In this document: positions 12,692 to 13,862 of the stretch, in pieces | How positions within the stretch are numbered: position 1 is the stretch's first letter | Layout: the number at the start of each line of letters is the position of its first letter | Source of the DNA: an uncultured Corynebacterium sp. | Lineage (GTDB): Bacteria; Actinomycetota; Actinomycetes; Mycobacteriales; Mycobacteriaceae | DNA length: 13,862 nt | Assembly (NCBI GenBank): GCA_915275065.1 | Contig: CAJZGD010000041.1 | Location: 1 to 13,862, forward strand | Reading direction: 5' to 3' | The notes under the pieces: generated by a model | Told to the model about the DNA's origin: nothing | What the model saw: only the letters and a program-made list of their open reading frames with translations | The model's database searches: none | Program-made: the position numbers and the translations under genes

Positions 12692-13369
12692 CTACAGGGA
12701 AATAAAATTGAAAATCTCCAGCTCAGAAGAGTTAAACCGATAGAGCTTCGCCGGCCGATGCGCCCCTTCGGCCCACATATCGCCAGTCTCAGTCACCAAC
12801 CCCAACCGCAGAAACTTCTTGCGGAAATTCCGCTTATCCACAAACCGACCCAGCACCGCCTCATAGGCCGTCTGCACCTGACTGAGCGTAAACGTCTCCC
12901 CCAATAAGCCCGAAACTGCGTTCGAATAGCTTAACTTTGCGATCAACCGATCCCGCCCATACGCAATAATCTCTTGATGATCAAACGCCACCTGAGGCAA
13001 TGAATCAACCGACCACAACGCATGCGTGCAATCCCCACCGGACAGCGACAAGTCATGCCCACAACCCAAATACACCACGCTCACCGCGTGCCCGCGGGGA
13101 TCCCGCCCCACCGTATCCACCGTCACCAACTGCTCAAAAAACCCTAGCCGCTGACCAATATCCATCCCCACCTTGGTCTTCATCACACGCGCCACCGCCT
13201 GCGTGGTGGTTTCCCCCACGGCATTATAGCCCCCTGGCAACGCCCACTCGCCCTGAAACGGTGGGGCCGTACGGTTGATAAGCAAGACTTTCAATTGCGC
13301 GTCTTCAACGCAAAACACCACCATATCCACGGTGAGAGTAGGGGGACGATAATCATCAGTGTTAGCCAT
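12692..13369 (-). CDS. nrtR: NrtR-type Nudix-related regulator of NAD metabolism
   Basis: A 225-residue repressor with an N-terminal Nudix fold (about 10-140) as ligand sensor and a C-terminal winged helix (about 155-215). The Nudix box is present in outline, GGYNAVGE at 47-54, but the catalytic Glu cluster is lost (RVMKTKVG in place of the REUXEE pattern), as in NrtR proteins that bind ADP-ribose or related NAD products without hydrolysis. The DNA-binding part has the family hallmark TFTLSQVQTAYEAVLGRFVDKRNFRKKFL (in two overlapping blocks, 159-187). The open frame extends to 13438, but ATG 13369 has GGAAG seven bases upstream and starts where the family does. It is co-directional with pnuC-nadR, 71 bases upstream, and diverges from the hydrolase gene. 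Confidence 0.92.
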   Translation of the reverse strand: MANTDDYRPPTLTVDMVVFCVEDAQLKVLLINRTAPPFQGEWALPGGYNAVGETTTQAVARVMKTKVGMDIGQRLGFFEQLVTVDTVGRDPRGHAVSVVYLGCGHDLSLSGGDCTHALWSVDSLPQVAFDHQEIIAYGRDRLIAKLSYSNAVSGLLGETFTLSQVQTAYEAVLGRFVDKRNFRKKFLRLGLVTETGDMWAEGAHRPAKLYRFNSSELEIFNFISL

Positions 13370-13469
13370 AATTACTTCCAGCCTAACATTGATATCTGCT
13401 ACGACTTGGCGTAAAGAACGCAGCGGAAAAATAACCACTCACCACCAAATATCGACTACCCTTAACACC

Positions 13470-13797
13470 GTGGCTGAGAATCTATCCAAACTGATGAGCA
13501 AGCTGTCAAAACGTGGCCCGCACCGAGTCATGGTGGGCAACCTCGACTACGTGGGATTACCGGGAAAACTGTACACCCCATCGGAGGGAAAACAGTTGCC
13601 GGCTATCGCCTTTGGGCATGACTGGCTCAAAGACGTCAAGGCCTATCACGCGGCACTCCGGCACTTCGCCAGCTGGGGAATCGTCGTGGTGGCGCCCAAC
13701 ACCGAAAAAAACTTCAACCCTAACCACCATGGATTCGCATCCGACCTGGAGACCTGCCTGCAAATCGCCACCGGCGTCAAACTGGGCAACGGCAACG
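13470..13797 (+). CDS. alpha/beta hydrolase, N-terminal fragment cut by contig end
   Basis: 109 genomic residues are readable from GTG 13470. The pattern GKLYTPSEGKQLPAIAFGHD followed by W, then a helix and WGIVVVAPNTEKNFNP, is that of the N-terminal half of dienelactone hydrolase/chlorophyllase-like alpha/beta hydrolases: first strands, the oxyanion-loop HDW in place of HGF, and the strand before the ASDLETCLQIA helix. The nucleophile elbow and the other catalytic residues lie beyond the end. The codon at 13797-13799 is already part adapter, so everything after residue 109 is artificial. GTG 13470 has a TANNNT box (13457-13462) seven bases upstream, suggesting a leaderless start; ATG 13494 is the alternative. 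Substrate unknown. It is divergent from nrtR. Confidence 0.75.
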
Positions 13798-13855
13798 AGA
13801 TCGGAAGAGCGTCGTGTAGGGAAAGAGTGTAGATCTCGGTGGTCGCCGTATCATT
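13798..13855. other. Illumina TruSeq universal adapter (reverse complement), artefact
   Basis: From AGATCGGAAGAGC at 13798 to CGTATCATT at 13855 all 58 bases match the reverse complement of the TruSeq universal adapter as I know it. Frames through it give the familiar artefact peptides IGRASCRERV and RSEERRVGKECRSRW. This is not genomic sequence. Confidence 0.98.
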
Positions 13856-13862
13856 AAAAAAA
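13856..13862. other. poly-A tail after the adapter, artefact
   Basis: Seven A residues after the full adapter. This is the typical base-calling run past the end of a short library fragment and is not genomic. Confidence 0.9.

Noticed and set aside
12670..12728. Possible further copy of the dispersed element at the nrtR 3' end
   Set aside because: TTCTGAGCTGGAG on the minus strand matches the solitary left end at 13 bases, and TACCCCAGC lies nearby, but the first lies in the conserved-frame coding end of nrtR, and the spacing and order do not fit an element. Chance or an old insertion remain possible.

Overview
The window is a chromosomal segment from an actinobacterium, most likely a Corynebacterium. 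The evidence is gene content and order. An ECF sigma factor with its RsdA-type anti-sigma factor, a groES-groEL1 operon with a His-rich GroEL tail and a CIRCE box, and an alr-tsaE-tsaB-rimI-tsaD cluster occur in the same relative order around sigD, groEL1 and alr in mycobacteria and corynebacteria. Every complete gene is on the minus strand. The only plus-strand gene is a partial hydrolase at the right end.

Layout from left to right. (1) 43-1627: the sigD-rsdA stress-sigma module, with one base between the sigD stop and the rsdA start. (2) 1820-2770: an accessory AbiEi/DUF559-like gene. It sits where related genomes carry a WhiB3/WhcB-type gene, and no whiB is visible here. (3) 3220-5352: groES-groEL1 with an upstream CIRCE operator and a downstream hairpin terminator. 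(4) 5353-5992: an intergenic stretch with two solitary repeat ends and a small two-helix membrane protein. (5) 5993-10336: alr, tsaE, a membrane-anchored hypothetical, tsaB, rimI and tsaD. Most junctions overlap. The block combines D-alanine supply, t6A tRNA modification and N-terminal acetylation. (6) 10337-10931: a long gap holding two complete copies of an 88-89 bp inverted-repeat element. (7) 10932-13369: nrtR-pnuC-nadR, an NAD salvage module in which a Nudix-derived repressor precedes an NR transporter and a bifunctional NMNAT/NR kinase. (8) 13470-13797: the start of an alpha/beta hydrolase, cut off by the contig end.

The last 65 bases (13798-13862) are not genomic. They are the reverse complement of the Illumina TruSeq universal adapter followed by poly-A.

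The main unexplained structure is a dispersed intergenic repeat with 15-bp inverted ends, in three full copies and two solitary ends. Its one constant stem mismatch is A x C on the plus strand but becomes G.U in RNA from the minus strand, the strand carrying all the complete genes. This suggests a transcribed RNA hairpin. The second notable structure is the pnuC promoter, where -35, a palindrome suited to NrtR, -10 and a leaderless ATG are packed into about 40 bp.
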